Source: Saprospiraceae bacterium
Lineage (GTDB): Bacteria; Bacteroidota; Bacteroidia; Chitinophagales; Saprospiraceae
DNA length: 38,490 nucleotides
Assembly: GCA_016714785.1 (NCBI GenBank)
Contig: JADKCC010000005.1
Span: forward strand, 1-38,490
Reading direction: 5' to 3'
Shown here in pieces: positions 1 to 10,055 of this stretch (within the stretch, counting starts at the first letter, position 1; each line of letters begins with the position of its first letter). The translations under genes were made by a program, and so were the position numbers. A model generated the notes under the pieces. It saw nothing but the letters and a program-made list of their open reading frames with translations. It did not search any database and had not been told where the DNA came from.

Positions 1-1639
1 CCACCTGAACTTCCGCCACCACCATGAATCCGCCGCCGCACTCACTTGAAGATGCAGGAACACTAGTAAATACATTTTGGATCTCGTGGAATACTGTCAA
101 AACTTGCCCCAAGTTGAAGGCGAAAAAACTATTTCCCAAAAGCGTAATACATGCCTGTGGGACCAACATATACATTTAGGTGGCTCTAACAATGAAACCG
201 TCAAACTTTTTGCTCCATTGCTTCGCATATCAAATATCATAGCATAAGGTAATGTTTTTTCAATAGTCGGGATCTTCTTTGAACAACCATTCGATTTTAT
301 CTTTTCGGCTGCTACGACGACATTTTGAAACCTAATACTTGCTGGTATGAGTACACCCACGTTCGTTTTTCTTTAACAACCAATTGGCAAAAACAAACCG
401 ATCAAACTACTCAAACCAATTACTCCCAATACAATTGACTCAAAACCTGTAATAGTACAGCTAAGAAAGCAAGTACTACAGATGCTATCAGGGAATATAT
501 TGGGCATCTTGATAGATACGGGATAATATACACCCATATTGTTGAGATGTGTTTTTAAGAAGTCTTGTTAGCGGATTGAAATATTCATAAAATGAATTTT
601 TCTAAATCCAAAATCATTACTATTTCCATCTCTGAAAATAAACCATCAAATACTATAGTTTCATAGGGTCCACATCAAGCGGCAATGCTTTATCCATTTG
701 TTGACTCATGATCATCTTTTCCAAAGTTTTGGAAGTTCGTTTGATTGTGATGTGTCCATTATGCTGCCCAATAAGGGTAATAAAGCAAGAATGTCCACAT
801 TGTCCAGCTTTCTCATCTATAAGTACACCACTTCTGCAAGTTAAGCTCTTTAATTGGCCGCATTATTGCCATGCGTACTATAGGGTAATCTTTACCATAT
901 TGGACCAAGTCCTATAAAAAAGGCTGAAATAATTAAAAGTATTCCCGATACTTGCTAAGCCATACTTCTCCCATAATACTTCCCATTTACATGGCTTTTT
1001 ATGTAATCTACTGGGGAGGTTTGTGAGGCCCCGTCAAACCACTCATGGGGTGCAAAAGAACGAGTGGATGAGCCTTGAAATTTGTCTATATAACAACCGA
1101 TCGTTGCATCTTTGGCTTGTCATATATCTCACTACTCTCTAAATATAATAGTAGTCATTAGCCATGGGCATCAGCTTTGCCATTTGCCGAGAAATCAACT
1201 TTACTAACCTCTACAGGCCAATCGTTGCCCAACCTGTTCCATTAAAGCTCCTGTGTCTCTCCAAATATAAACTCTTTTGACTTTATCTGGATATTTTGAA
1301 AGTGTTGTACTAAATCGGCGGAGACGTTCTGGCTTCATGTCATTGTAAATTATTAATTTATTCAAATAAGTAGTGTACTTACTGCCCATCATCTACTGCG
1401 TCCGAGATTTTAATTTATACTACGTTACCGTGAAAAGTGATTTATTTAAAGGTGTCGCCCCTAAATATCCCCTACGGGGTTGATTAAAATCGACAGTGAT
1501 AGTTTCATGCTTCTATGACACCTTGATTTCCCCATACCTTCATATCAACCTTATAATCAATAGTGACGAAATACTCGGCTTTGACAGAAGAGCAAATACT
1601 AGTAATATAAATACAAGCGCATTTTTAGTAGATGCGCAT
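1..1639 (-). pseudogene. DUF2207 domain membrane protein, decayed, cut by window edge
   Basis: Read on the minus strand through several frames. From 1639 there is a hydrophobic signal segment (NALVFILLVFALL), then SVKAEYFVTIDYKVDMKVWG and, after a frameshift, ITVDFNQPRRGYLGATPLNK. This is the usual DUF2207 opening: a Tyr-Asp-hydrophobic strand, then a T-I-x-V/F-D-F core followed by RG. Further on come YPDKVKRVYIW and DWPVEVSKVDFSANGK. The C-terminal end (360-1) reads KTLPYAMIFDM, then FNLGQVLTVFHEIQNVFT, then a Ser/Gly-rich tail (GGGGSSG) running off the window. DUF2207 proteins end in such glycine-serine tails after an LPYAI-type segment. Lying just downstream of lemA is a common arrangement for this family. 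I count at least eight frame changes or stops. The function is unknown; it is a predicted membrane-anchored envelope protein. The family call is fairly secure from both ends, the middle is poorly resolved. Confidence 0.6.
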
Positions 1640-1704
1640 AACTTTGATTTAGTCAATGGGAGAATAAGGTTTTGTAAAAAAAGTGCCGAGTGTCAAAGAT
1701 GATC

Positions 1705-2309
1705 ATCGGCTACTTTTATTTCCTTACTGAAATTAAAACTGACTACTGGATTGTATCCCTTTCTGCTCATTTTTCTATCTCAAAAAGTCAATTTACCGAG
1801 CAAGTTATTGGCGATCAAATTGGGAGGAAATGACTCTCTGCTGTGTTATTATCTCACAAAGCATTGTAATACCTACACGTGCATTTTGAAGATGTTCTTC
1901 AGTTTCTTAATGAACTCTAGAGTTGGATAAAACTAGTATTCGCCTTAAGATCTAGGTAGTTTTTCGAAGACATTGCGAAAAGTGATTTCAATGTACCAGC
2001 CAATACGTTTTCTGCTTGTGCGACCCGTTGATATCTTTACTTCCACTGGCACTCATTGCTTGATTGAGCTTGGATTACTTTTCTAAGTTCCCTTTCGTAC
2101 GCTGCATATCCTTTTACAGTGTTTACCAGATTAGGTATAAGATCTTACCTACGTTTGAGCTGAGCTTGTCCATCACTCAAAACTTCGAGCACTGATTTTT
2201 AAGAGACCAACATTAGACATGGACATGACTACCAAACCCAGTACTACTAAAACAATGAAAGCTAATAGTATGATTTTACAATTTGTTTTGGTTCGACTAC
2301 AAACAACAT
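1705..2309 (-). pseudogene. lemA: LemA family protein, decayed
   Basis: The reading frame is broken but the LemA plan is clear: an N-terminal membrane anchor (IILLAFIVLVVLGLVVMS), then a degraded QRRxDLIPNLV region read as LIPNLVNTVKGYAAYE, then VIQAQSSNAMSASGSKDI-like sequence, AQAENVLAGTLKSLFA and YLDLKANTSFIQLQ. The end has YYNALxRDNNTAxxSFPSNL and a closing SFNFSK. LemA proteins are about 190 residues with one N-terminal helix and a four-helix bundle, which fits this length. The gene lies between a LolC/E-type permease and DUF2207, all on the minus strand, so the three probably formed an envelope gene group. At least five frameshifts are needed to follow it. The biochemical role of LemA is not established. 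Confidence 0.7.
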
Positions 2310-2424
2310 GACTGCCCGTTAGTTCCAAATATCGTTGATAGGTTCTAAATATCGGACATAAATATAATTTTTAACGATGAAGTGTGTTCATTAGGACTAT
2401 TCGGATATTGCCCCTTTTAACTAT

Positions 2425-3635
2425 TTACTCCTGTCTCCCAAATGCACTCAACTTACCTGCGCGATATGATGGCAACAAAGCATGTATCACTGCTTATTTA
2501 TAATAAAAACGATGATAAAATCAGTTGCGCATCTCAATTGGATAAGCATCATCACAAAACCATCAGAATACTTAGATCTGTAGTGTTTTGACTTAACAAT
2601 ATGAATAGTGATACCTAAAATAAAGCCTACTTATTAATGGAAGAAATCAATAATCCCAAGTTAAAATATCTTTGAATGCCATTTTTGTGAAACCCATGGA
2701 CTTCAGTATAGCAACATCTTTTTTCTTTTCCAATACAATCATCCATGATGAACCCACCCAAATTAAAAGGCAATGATAAGTAGTGAGCAAGCAATAATAT
2801 ACTTAAACATCCCTTTCTATAATTACATTCATCTTTAAAAACCTTCATCTTGTTAGTACTCTATTACTCACTTTAAATCTTGGACCAAAAAAAAGTAGTT
2901 TAATGCCTGTTGGACTTTTTTTTTTCAGATGCGCCATTTTTTAATTTAATTTTCTATGGCTGAAAAATGATCTTGGATTCAAATGTATTTCTTGTCGTAA
3001 TTTACTAAAACGAATTGCTGATCCACTTCACTACCAACTAGAAAAGAATCCAGAAGGATAAAATGAAAGCCATTAAAATCCTTGGCCAATGGACCTTTCA
3101 ACTCTCTTGATGGCGTACATGCTGCTACGGGTGTTAAGGAAACCATCCGATGGATTAATAGATAATATCATACTCGTCTACCAGACCAATATACCTTATT
3201 CCGTTTCTATACCGTAATTGTACCCCCTGTTATCAAAGAAGTATCAGATCAGTCACTTTCGAAATCATCATCAAATTTGCAGTATTATAACTTCCTCTTG
3301 GGAAAATTTTTATCTGCAAAAAGATGTTTCTTCTGGATAGTAAATACCAAGTGTTCCAATTCCTTCAAGTTGATTAATGGCTACGACATCGATACTATAC
3401 CCCGTTGGACAGGTATTTTCCTTCAACTAAGTTACTTTTACATCTGGATTTAAAATTACTTAACATACCCTTGAGGAAGCTTTCCAAAACCATTGTAAAG
3501 AAGAAAAGTATTAAGATCAGTGCAGCAGTACCAATAGACATACACCAATAATGGATATCCATGTGATGATGTTATTAGCGTTGGTAGATTTTTACCAAAT
3601 AAATATCTTGCCGCAATAGAAAAAATAAGTTTCAT
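2425..3635 (-). pseudogene. LolC/LolE-type ABC transporter permease (FtsX family), decayed
   Basis: The start at 3635 gives MKLIFSIAARYLFGKK, and in shifted frames NANNIITWISIIGVCLIGTA and LILSVYNGFESFLKG. These match the first membrane helix and following VxNGFE motif of lipoprotein-releasing permeases. At about 2850-2640 a frame reads MFKYIIACSLLIIAFN, then MIVLEKKKDVAILKSMGFTK, the family's signature cytoplasmic loop between helices 2 and 3. The C-terminus contains DAYPIEMR, DFIIVFII and LLPSYRAGKLSAFGRQE with a stop at 2425. Family knowledge: these permeases work with a LolD-type ATPase to release lipoproteins from the inner membrane. No ATPase gene lies here. I need roughly eight frame changes, so the gene is dead unless the sequence is wrong. 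LolC versus LolE cannot be told in Bacteroidota, which usually have one hybrid type. Confidence 0.75.
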
Positions 3636-3799
3636 GGGAATTAATTACATATTTAAATGAGTGAAAGAAAAGCAATATTTTAGATTGGAATGCACTTCAT
3701 TTAAAACCATCCTACAACTACCCTAATAAACTATTTTACTTAATGGCGTTTTCAAATAAACAAAATACTCATTTATGGGACAGTATATGCTGATATATA

Positions 3800-4205
3800 G
3801 AAATTTATCAATGGCGATGACTTAAGTTTGGTGCGTCAGTACGATGGATCAAGATGAAGTGAACCCGGATAATCATAAGTTTTTAGTAAGTTCAGGGGCC
3901 TGTAATCTCTGTATCAATGAGGTGATTCAAGAACAGTTGCAATTTCCCGTTCATGGGGAAAAGAAAGAAAGCACTATTGGTGATAGCTCTATTAACGAAG
4001 AAGTATGATGTTGTCTCCAATAATGGTACGTTTCAAAATCGTTCAACCGCACAACAAACTTTGTATTAACCGGGTGATGGTAGGCCTCTTTTCCGGTACC
4101 ATACCTGTTGAAGAGAATATGGGCTTGATCGTACGTCCATTAAAACAAAATTATTGGTCGATCCGAACATCCATATTTTGCCAAATGACACTTAAAGGGC
4201 GATGA
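3800..4205 (+). pseudogene. Possible FdhD-like sulfurtransferase remnant
   Basis: Starting near 3843 the frame reads DNHKFLVSSGACNLCINEVI. FdhD proteins, which pass sulfur from IscS to the molybdenum cofactor of formate dehydrogenase, carry a similar F-x-x-S-S-x-C-x-x-C loop with the two conserved cysteines. Further down, a frame with QNRSTAQQT could match the segment before the family's T-G-G-x-H-A motif, and the PVEENMGL frame loosely resembles its R-E-D-x-G-R motif. The gene is broken by frameshifts and stops at 4205, short of the expected C-terminal half. The call rests mainly on the Cys-x-x-Cys context and is weak. The stretch 4206-4512 downstream is A+T-rich and holds nothing I can identify. 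Confidence 0.3.
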
Positions 4206-4512
4206 AAAAAATTACTTTTAAAATTTTAAGAAAATAAGAAATATTTTGTTTTTTTTCCGAGGTGATTGCTTGTACTTTTATTTGTTTTTATGAGTTGGTT
4301 GTTTTTTACTAAAAAAATTTTGTCAGTTTAACAACAAGCTATAAGTTGTGCCATGAGAAGTTTATGTATTCCACATTTGCCGCTTTTATTTTTGGTACTT
4401 ATTTCGATGAGATGAGAGTCGTAAGACTTTATACATAAATGTGTCAAGTATATATAAGAGGTTCTATTACTGAAACAAGGCAACTCTTTGTACATTGTAA
4501 AAAATTGAAAAT

Positions 4513-5356
4513 ATGGTTCATAATGGGCTAAAATTAAGAGTCGCTATACAAGGATATATGGATCATTTCATGATATATGCAAAAACATTTGGCCTGATGC
4601 AATTTTAGATTAGTTCCTTGATTCATTTTGATATGTTGGCCTAACTGCTCAACGAAAATATTGTTGATATTACTGTCATGGCTATAGAAAATTCTATCGC
4701 TGGTACAATCCTTCAAAACTATAGAATCCTTCGTGAAAATGGGTTTGGGTAAGCGGTGAATTATATTTACGTATCAAACATCAACTTTTGGCGAATAAAG
4801 GAACAAATATCACTGACATAAAGCAAGTGGCATCACATCCTATGGCAATCAATCAATGTAGAAAATTTCTCAAGTCTTTATCTCATCACTGGAAGCTTAT
4901 TGAATCAGAAGATACAGCCTAAGTGCATTAAATATCTCAGTATCTGGAAAAATCTAAAGCATGTATTGCCAGTAGTATTGCCGCAGAATTGTATAGTTTA
5001 GATATAATAGCACCAGATATTGAAACAAATAAAACCCAAGATTATACCACTTCTTCATTGTCAATAAATGCCAACAATCTATATCACCTAACTGATAAAG
5101 CTTCGTTTATATCAGAATTCCTGATCAAAAGGACAATTGTTAAAAAGTTTTGCAAGTAATTCATGATCATGAGTCTGAATATGAGCAAACTTCAATCTTT
5201 TCCTGTGATCGAAGCCTGAGGAAGAATATTTTTCATTTGGACATTGAGTTTGATCATATCGCCCAATATCAAGGCCTAAAGGATGATTTAATTAGCCTAA
5301 CCTTTGAATATGAAGAAACTGGCATTTATAAAGAGCAGAGATTACTACAATATTAG
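4513..5356 (+). pseudogene. pheA: Prephenate dehydratase with ACT domain, decayed
   Basis: The dehydratase converts prephenate to phenylpyruvate. The start frame gives LKLRVAIQG; after a one-base shift it reads GYGSFHDICKNIWPDAIL, the conserved opening of the PDT domain (G-x-x-G-S/T-F-x-x-x-A). Then come NENIVDITVMAIENSIAGTI, the family's A-x-x-P-x-E-N-S-x-x-G core with some drift, LRIKHQLL, and SIAAELYSLDIIAPDIETNK followed by DYT, the region before the T-R-F motif. The ACT part reads KASFIS-F-I, then LNMSKLQSFPVI and LRKNIFHLDIEFD, the Phe-binding regulatory fold. Length about 280 codons, as expected. There are several frameshifts and an internal stop near 4920. It heads a four-gene run (aminotransferase, tyrA, aroG-chorismate mutase), the usual Bacteroidota Phe/Tyr operon. 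Confidence 0.85.
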
Positions 5357-5382
5357 ATAATCAACCTAAAATCAATATATCA

Positions 5383-6567
5383 TGATCATATCACCAGCAA
5401 AGATTGAGATAGGTGACAACATATTATTTTGCAAAAGAGAAGTTGGCTCAAGATTGATGACATGAATAAAGATGGGAAAGCATACGTTATAAATTTGGGT
5501 ATTGGAAGCCCTGATCTTATACCACCTTCAGAAGTTGTAGAAAAACTCATCGCCACAACGCATGAGTCTGACGCCCACAAAATATCAATCTTAAAAGGCA
5601 TCCCAACATTGAGAAATGCAATAAGTCAGTGGTATCATAGTCATTTTGATGTTACTGTGCATGCTGATGAACAAGTTTTGCCTTTGTTAGGCTCAAAAGA
5701 AGGAGTTATGCACATCAGTATGTCATTCACCATCAATGGAGATGAAGTAATACTGCAATATGGATATCCATCCTACAGTATGTGCACGCTATTGGCAGGT
5801 GGCATTCCTATCGATATGCCATTATAAGAACATCTCGATTTGAAACCAGACTTAGATACTTTGGACAAAATGGATCTAAGCAAAGTAAAACTAATGTGGG
5901 TAAACTATCCTAATATGCCAACTGGAGCTAAAGCTGACCTTTCATTTTTAATGATTTGGTAGCTTTTTCCAAAAAAACATAAAATACTAATTTGCCACGA
6001 CAATCCCTTACGCTTTTATACTTAACGATTATCCACTGAGTATTTTTTAATGCCGAAGGTGCGAATGATTGCGCTATAGAGTTAATCTCACTCAGCAAAT
6101 GTTATAATATATGGCTGGATGGCGAGTTGGAGCTGTCAAGAGCGCCAAAACCATACATTGACACCATCATGACCTTCAAAAAGTAATATGGATTCTGGCA
6201 TGTTTAAGCCAATCAGAAGCTACATCCATCGCTTTTTGGCCATAAAACAATCTTGGATAGATGGATTAAACAAGTCTATCAAGAACGCAAACAAGCTGCT
6301 TTTCGGATCATGGATGTGTTAGGACTTACCTACGATTACAATAGTGCAGGTCTTTTGTTTGGGGCAAAAATATTAGATTCATCTTTTGATGCTGATAAAT
6401 TGGCAGACAAGTTATTGTACGAAAATCGGGTATTTATCACTCCTGGACATATTTTTGGCAACCAAGGAAATCAGTATCTCAGAAATTTCTCTTTGTAGCC
6501 CAGTGGGCGAAATGGAAGCGCACTCTATAGGATTCAAACAGGTTTTAACTCATCAAATAAAGAGTAA
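5383..6567 (+). pseudogene. PLP-dependent class I/II aminotransferase of the aromatic operon, decayed
   Basis: After a frameshifted start (SPAK), the 5429-5827 stretch reads INLGIGSPDLIPPSEVVEKL, the usual opening of this fold, and later LPLLGSKEGVMHIS and GYPSYSMCTLLAGG. An in-frame TAA at 5825 is followed by EHLDLKPDLDTLDKMDLSK in the same frame, so this is a nonsense mutation. Next comes LMWVNYPNMPTGAKAD, the N-Y-P-N-x-P-T-G substrate/PLP motif. Near 6090-6140 a shifted frame gives LSKCYNMAGWRVGAVKSA, with the S-K lysine that binds PLP. The end is best read as RIQTGFNSSNKE with stop 6565-6567, overlapping the tyrA start by one base (TAATG). In this operon it would make Phe or Tyr from the keto acids; sequence alone does not fix the substrate. 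At least five lesions. Confidence 0.8.
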
Positions 6568-7405
6568 TGATAAATATAACGGTGATTGGATTGGGCCTGA
6601 TTGGAGGATCAATAGCTAAAGATCTTAAATCTCAACTCAATGTCAAAGTGGTAGGTGTAGATGCATCTCAAGCACATTGTACTATGCTCAGAAGTTGGGT
6701 TTGGTACATCAAATTAGCACACTAGATGATGGTATTCAAGATGCTGATATTATTCTAATAGCTGTACCTGTGGATAAAATAGAGTCTTTGTTACCATATA
6801 TTTTGGACAAAATGAAGATTACCAATGTAGCCATCGATGTAGGGTCAACCAAAGAAGCCATTTGTAAGTCTATCAATAGTCACCTAAAAAATAGATTTTA
6901 TTGCAGCTCATCCCTTGGCCGGAACCGAATTTTCAGGACCTGGAAGCTGCTTTGAAGGTCTATTTCAAGGCCGAAAAATATTATTTGCGAAGGTAACCTA
7001 TCAGATAAAGATGCTTTAGCTACAGCTTTAAAACTATTTGAAAGTTTAGGAATGGTCACTACACTGATGTCTGCAGATGAGCATGACAAACATTTAGCTT
7101 ATGTGTCCTCATTTATCACATGTAAGTTTCCTTTATGCTAGGGTTGACAGTATTGGATATTGAGAAGGATGAAAAACAGATATTTGATCTAGCTGGGACT
7201 GGTTTTGCTAGTACCGTAAGACCACCAAAAGCAACCTAAAACTTGGGCAGCTATTTTTGGTAAAAATAAAAAATACTTATTAGAAGCAATGGATAGTTAC
7301 ATAAACCATCTAGAAAATTTTAAGGTCAAAATTCAAAATAATGACATCCAAGCTATAGAACAACACATGGAAACAAGCAATGAAATCAAAAGAATTTTAA
7401 AATAA
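6567..7405 (+). pseudogene. tyrA: Prephenate dehydrogenase, decayed
   Basis: The start ATG at 6567 overlaps the aminotransferase stop. The protein opens MINITVIGLGLIGGSIAKDL, a textbook NAD-binding GxGxxG Rossmann motif of TyrA. After a frameshift near 6680 it reads YAQKLGLVHQISTLDDGIQD, DIILIAVPVDKIESLLPYIL and AIDVGSTKEAICKSI. Then, in another frame, FIAAHPLAGTEFSGP, the prephenate-binding H-P-M/L-A-G-x-E motif, then DALATALKLFESLGM and SADEHDKHLAYVS, holding the family's conserved D-x-H-D. The end (KTWAAIFGKNKKYLLEAM to EIKRILK) fits the C-terminal helical domain. It oxidatively decarboxylates prephenate to 4-hydroxyphenylpyruvate for Tyr. There are four or more frameshifts. No ACT domain is seen. 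Confidence 0.85.
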
Positions 7406-7435
7406 CACATTAATAAGAATCTAAAACAAATCATT

Positions 7436-8490
7436 ATGAACTGGATCAATGACGGTAAAAAACCTGTACTCATAGCAGGACCTTGTAGTGCTGAAACAGA
7501 AGAGCAGTGCAAACTGCTACACGTCTCTTTCGTACAGGTAAAGTCGATGTATTACGAGCAGGCATCTGGAAACCTAGAACTCGTCCTGGTGCTTTCGAAG
7601 GCATAGGCACTAAAGGACTGCCATGGCTGCAAAAGCCAAAGAACTGACAGGGCTACCTATTGCAGTGGAAGTGGCTAAACTTCACATGTCGAATTATGCC
7701 TTGAGTTTGGATAGATATACTTTGGATAGGTGCTCGAACTACTGTCAATCCTTTTGCAGTACAAGAAATAGCAGACGCACTAAAAGGTGTAGAGATACCC
7801 GTTTTACTTAAAAATCCCATTAACCCTGATCTTGCACTTTGGCTTGGTGGCATGGAAAGATTGCAAAAATGCGGGATTGACAAAACTGGGTGCCATCCAC
7901 AGAGGTTTTTCCTTTTCTGGTGAAAAAATATATCGTAATCGACCACAATGGCAGATCGCAATTGACTTTAAGACTGCAATGCCTGAGATCATGATGATCA
8001 ATGACCCAAGCCATATTTGTGGAAAGAGAGATTTGCTACAAAAAGTAGCTCAAAAAGCAATGGATTTAAATTTTGATGGCTTGATGATAGAATCACATAT
8101 CTCGCCTGATACTGCATGGAGTGATGCAGCGCAGCAGATTACGCCAGAAGTATATGGTCAAATGATTAATGATATCGTGATCAGAGAATATGATCCAAAA
8201 GATATCAAAGAAAAAACAAAGCTAGATAGATTGCGTAAAGAGATTGATATGATTGATGACGAAATTATGAATATTTTAGCATCACGCATGAAAATAGCTA
8301 GAGAAATAGGCGCATACAAAAAAGACAACAATATGACCATCCTCCAAAGCGAAAGGTGGAAAGAAGTGTTACAAAAATTTGTAGAACGTGGTAGTCAGAA
8401 TGGATTGGAGAAGAATTTATTACCAAAGTCATTAAGTCGATTCATGATGAAAGTATAGAGCAGCAGGAAAGAGTGATGACAGGGGAATAA
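7436..8490 (+). pseudogene. DAHP synthase fused to chorismate mutase (type II), decayed
   Basis: The N-terminal part reads MNWINDGKKPVLIAGPCSAE (the GPCSxE motif of KDPG/DAHP-type aldolases), then in shifted frames DVLRAGIWKPRTRPGAFEG with the K-P-R-T metal/PEP site, GLPIAVEVA, WIGARTTVNPFAVQEIADAL and PVLLKNPINPDL. From 7832 a long clean stretch carries GAIHRGFSFSGE, FDGLMIESHISPDTAWSDA and then the mutase: LDRLRKEIDMIDDEIMNILA, SRMKIAREIGAYKK and QSERWKEVLQKF. The last 28 codons are shifted and end IKSIHDESIEQQERVM with stop at 8490. It commits carbon to the shikimate pathway and turns chorismate into prephenate, feeding the two upstream genes. About five frameshifts, mostly before 7840; the second half is nearly clean. 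Its loss would block aromatic synthesis unless another DAHP synthase exists. Confidence 0.85.
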
Positions 8491-8513
8491 GATTTTCAGC
8501 TATTATAATTTTT

Positions 8514-8560
8514 AGGGGTTGAGCAATTGCATTACTATGGAATCCAATTACTCAACCCTC
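8514..8560. terminator. Inverted repeat between convergent genes, likely bidirectional terminator
   Basis: A long imperfect hairpin lies between the stop of the DAHP synthase gene and the stop of the acyl-CoA dehydrogenase gene. The left arm at 8514-8529 (AGGGGTTGAGCAATTG) pairs with 8545-8560, with one or two mismatches and a 15-base loop. Upstream is a T-rich run. Its position between two convergent genes suits termination of both. Confidence 0.55.
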
Positions 8561-8566
8561 AGTATT

Positions 8567-9593
8567 TTATCCAAACGCATTGAATCCAGTCACATCCATA
8601 CCTGTGATCAATAAATGTATATCGTGTGTTCCTTCATAAGTTACAACAGATTCCAAATTGGCCATGTGTCTCATGTGATAGGATATTCTCCTGTGATACC
8701 CATACCACCGTGCATCTGACGAGCTTCTCGAGCTACTTCAAGAGCCATCGCCACATTATTTCTCTTTGCCATAGATATTTGCGCTGGAGTAGCTTTGCCA
8801 GAATTGGCCAAGGTTCCTAATCTCCAGCTTAACAACTGCGCTTTGGTAATTTCTGTGATCATCTCAGCCAATTTTTTTTGAGTTAATTGAAACTGTCCCA
8901 ATTTTTTACCAAACTGTTCTCTTTCTTTACTATATCTGAGTGCCGAATCGTAACAATCCAAGGCTGCACCAACAGCTCCCCAAGCGATCCCATACCTAGC
9001 TTTTGATAGACATCCAAGTGGTCCTTTTAGACCTTGTATATTAGGCAACATATTGGCTTTTGGTACTCTCACATCTTCAAAAACAAGCTCTCCTGTTACA
9101 GAAGCTCGGAGTGACCATTTACCATGAATTTCTGGTGCCGAAAAACCTTTCATGTCTTTCTCTACGATCATACCACGGATGATTCCTTCTTCGTCTTTGG
9201 CCCATACTACAGCAATATCGGCAACTGGTGAGTTGGTGATCCACATTTTAGCGCCATTGAGTATGTAAGCATCACCGTCATCTTTGATATTAGTAATCAT
9301 ACCATTGGGATTGGAACCATGGTCAGGCTCTGTTAGCCCAAAGCAGCCGATAAACTCTCCACTACCAAGTTTCGGAAGGTATTTTCTCCTTTGCTCTTCA
9401 TTACCATACTTATAGATTGGATACATCACCAATGATCCTTGAACAGAAGCCATTGATCTAATACCAGAGTCGCCACGCTCCAATTCTTGCATGATGATGC
9501 CATAAGCTATTTCGTTAACAATTCATCTATATTATAATAATCATGGTATTCGTAGAGATCTGTTTTAGATGATTTTTTAATGTTATGGCTCAT
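8567..9593 (-). pseudogene. Acyl-CoA dehydrogenase, glutaryl-CoA dehydrogenase type, with internal deletion
   Basis: From 9492 to 8671 one clean frame carries the FAD/acyl-CoA core: GDSGIRSMASVQGSLVM, then GCFGLTEPDHGSNPNGM (the acyl-CoA dehydrogenase signature), WITNSPVADIAVVWAK and GPLGCLSKARYGIAWG. It continues to ARQMHGGMGITGEYPI; a small insertion near 8675 then shifts the frame to MRHMANLESVVTYEGTHDIH and a stop at 8567. The Y-E-G-T-H-D-I-H glutamate is the catalytic base of the glutaryl-CoA dehydrogenase group. The N-terminus (9593-9512) reads MSHNIKKSSKTDLYEYHDYY, then NIDELLT joins at once to EIAYGIIMQELERGDSG. Family members have roughly 80-90 residues between these points, so most of the N-terminal helical domain is gone. 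It would oxidise glutaryl-CoA in Lys/Trp breakdown; other short-chain substrates are possible. Confidence 0.8.
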
Positions 9594-9651
9594 ATTTATA
9601 TAAAATTTTATTTGATTAGGTCAATATATTATATGTATTGTAAAAGTAGTG

Positions 9652-9659
9652 CAAAGGTA
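9652..9659 (-). promoter_or_regulatory. Bacteroidota -7 promoter element for the acyl-CoA dehydrogenase gene
   Basis: On the minus strand the sequence reads TACCTTTG, an exact match to the Bacteroidota TAnnTTTG element, 58 bases before the start codon at 9593. A TTG lies upstream but at a longer spacing (26 bases) than usual, so the -33 part is weak. Confidence 0.5.
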
Positions 9660-10055
9660 AAGTTTGATGCGAACATTTTAGATAACAATTTCATATAATT
9701 ATTGCAACTGCAATAGCATAAACTAACAAATAAATTGTTTATCGATAAGATTGAAAAAATAAACTTGCTATTTTTATTCCGAAAAAAAATATACCGCATT
9801 AATTTATACATTAAAGATAAATAAAACCTTCAAAAAAATGAAGAGCTTATTGATGTTTAAACTTTTTAAATTTAAATGGTAAAGAAATTTTCGACAATAT
9901 TACAATCAATAAATGGCCTAGTGTATGTATCTATATATTACTACTGATTCATAGACAAAATCTCATGAACTTACCTTTAAAGTATTCTGTACACCTGAAA
10001 AAAAATAAGTCTTTCAAAATAGGCTTCTATTCAAAAACCTAAAAAAGACTATTTT
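9660..10055. other. Intergenic stretch with no gene seen
   Basis: A+T-rich spacer between the end of the ECF sigma gene and the promoter of the acyl-CoA dehydrogenase gene, both on the minus strand. Short hydrophobic ORFs here look like products of low-complexity A/T sequence. I see no RNA gene, clear hairpin terminator or repeat. Confidence 0.6.

Noticed and set aside
97..360. 87-codon minus-strand ORF as a gene
   Set aside because: It is one frame of the decayed DUF2207 C-terminus; the family motifs lie in it only in part and continue in other frames.
9629..9811. 60-codon minus-strand ORF upstream of the acyl-CoA dehydrogenase gene
   Set aside because: It spans the promoter element, is hydrophobic low-complexity A/T translation and has no homology pattern.
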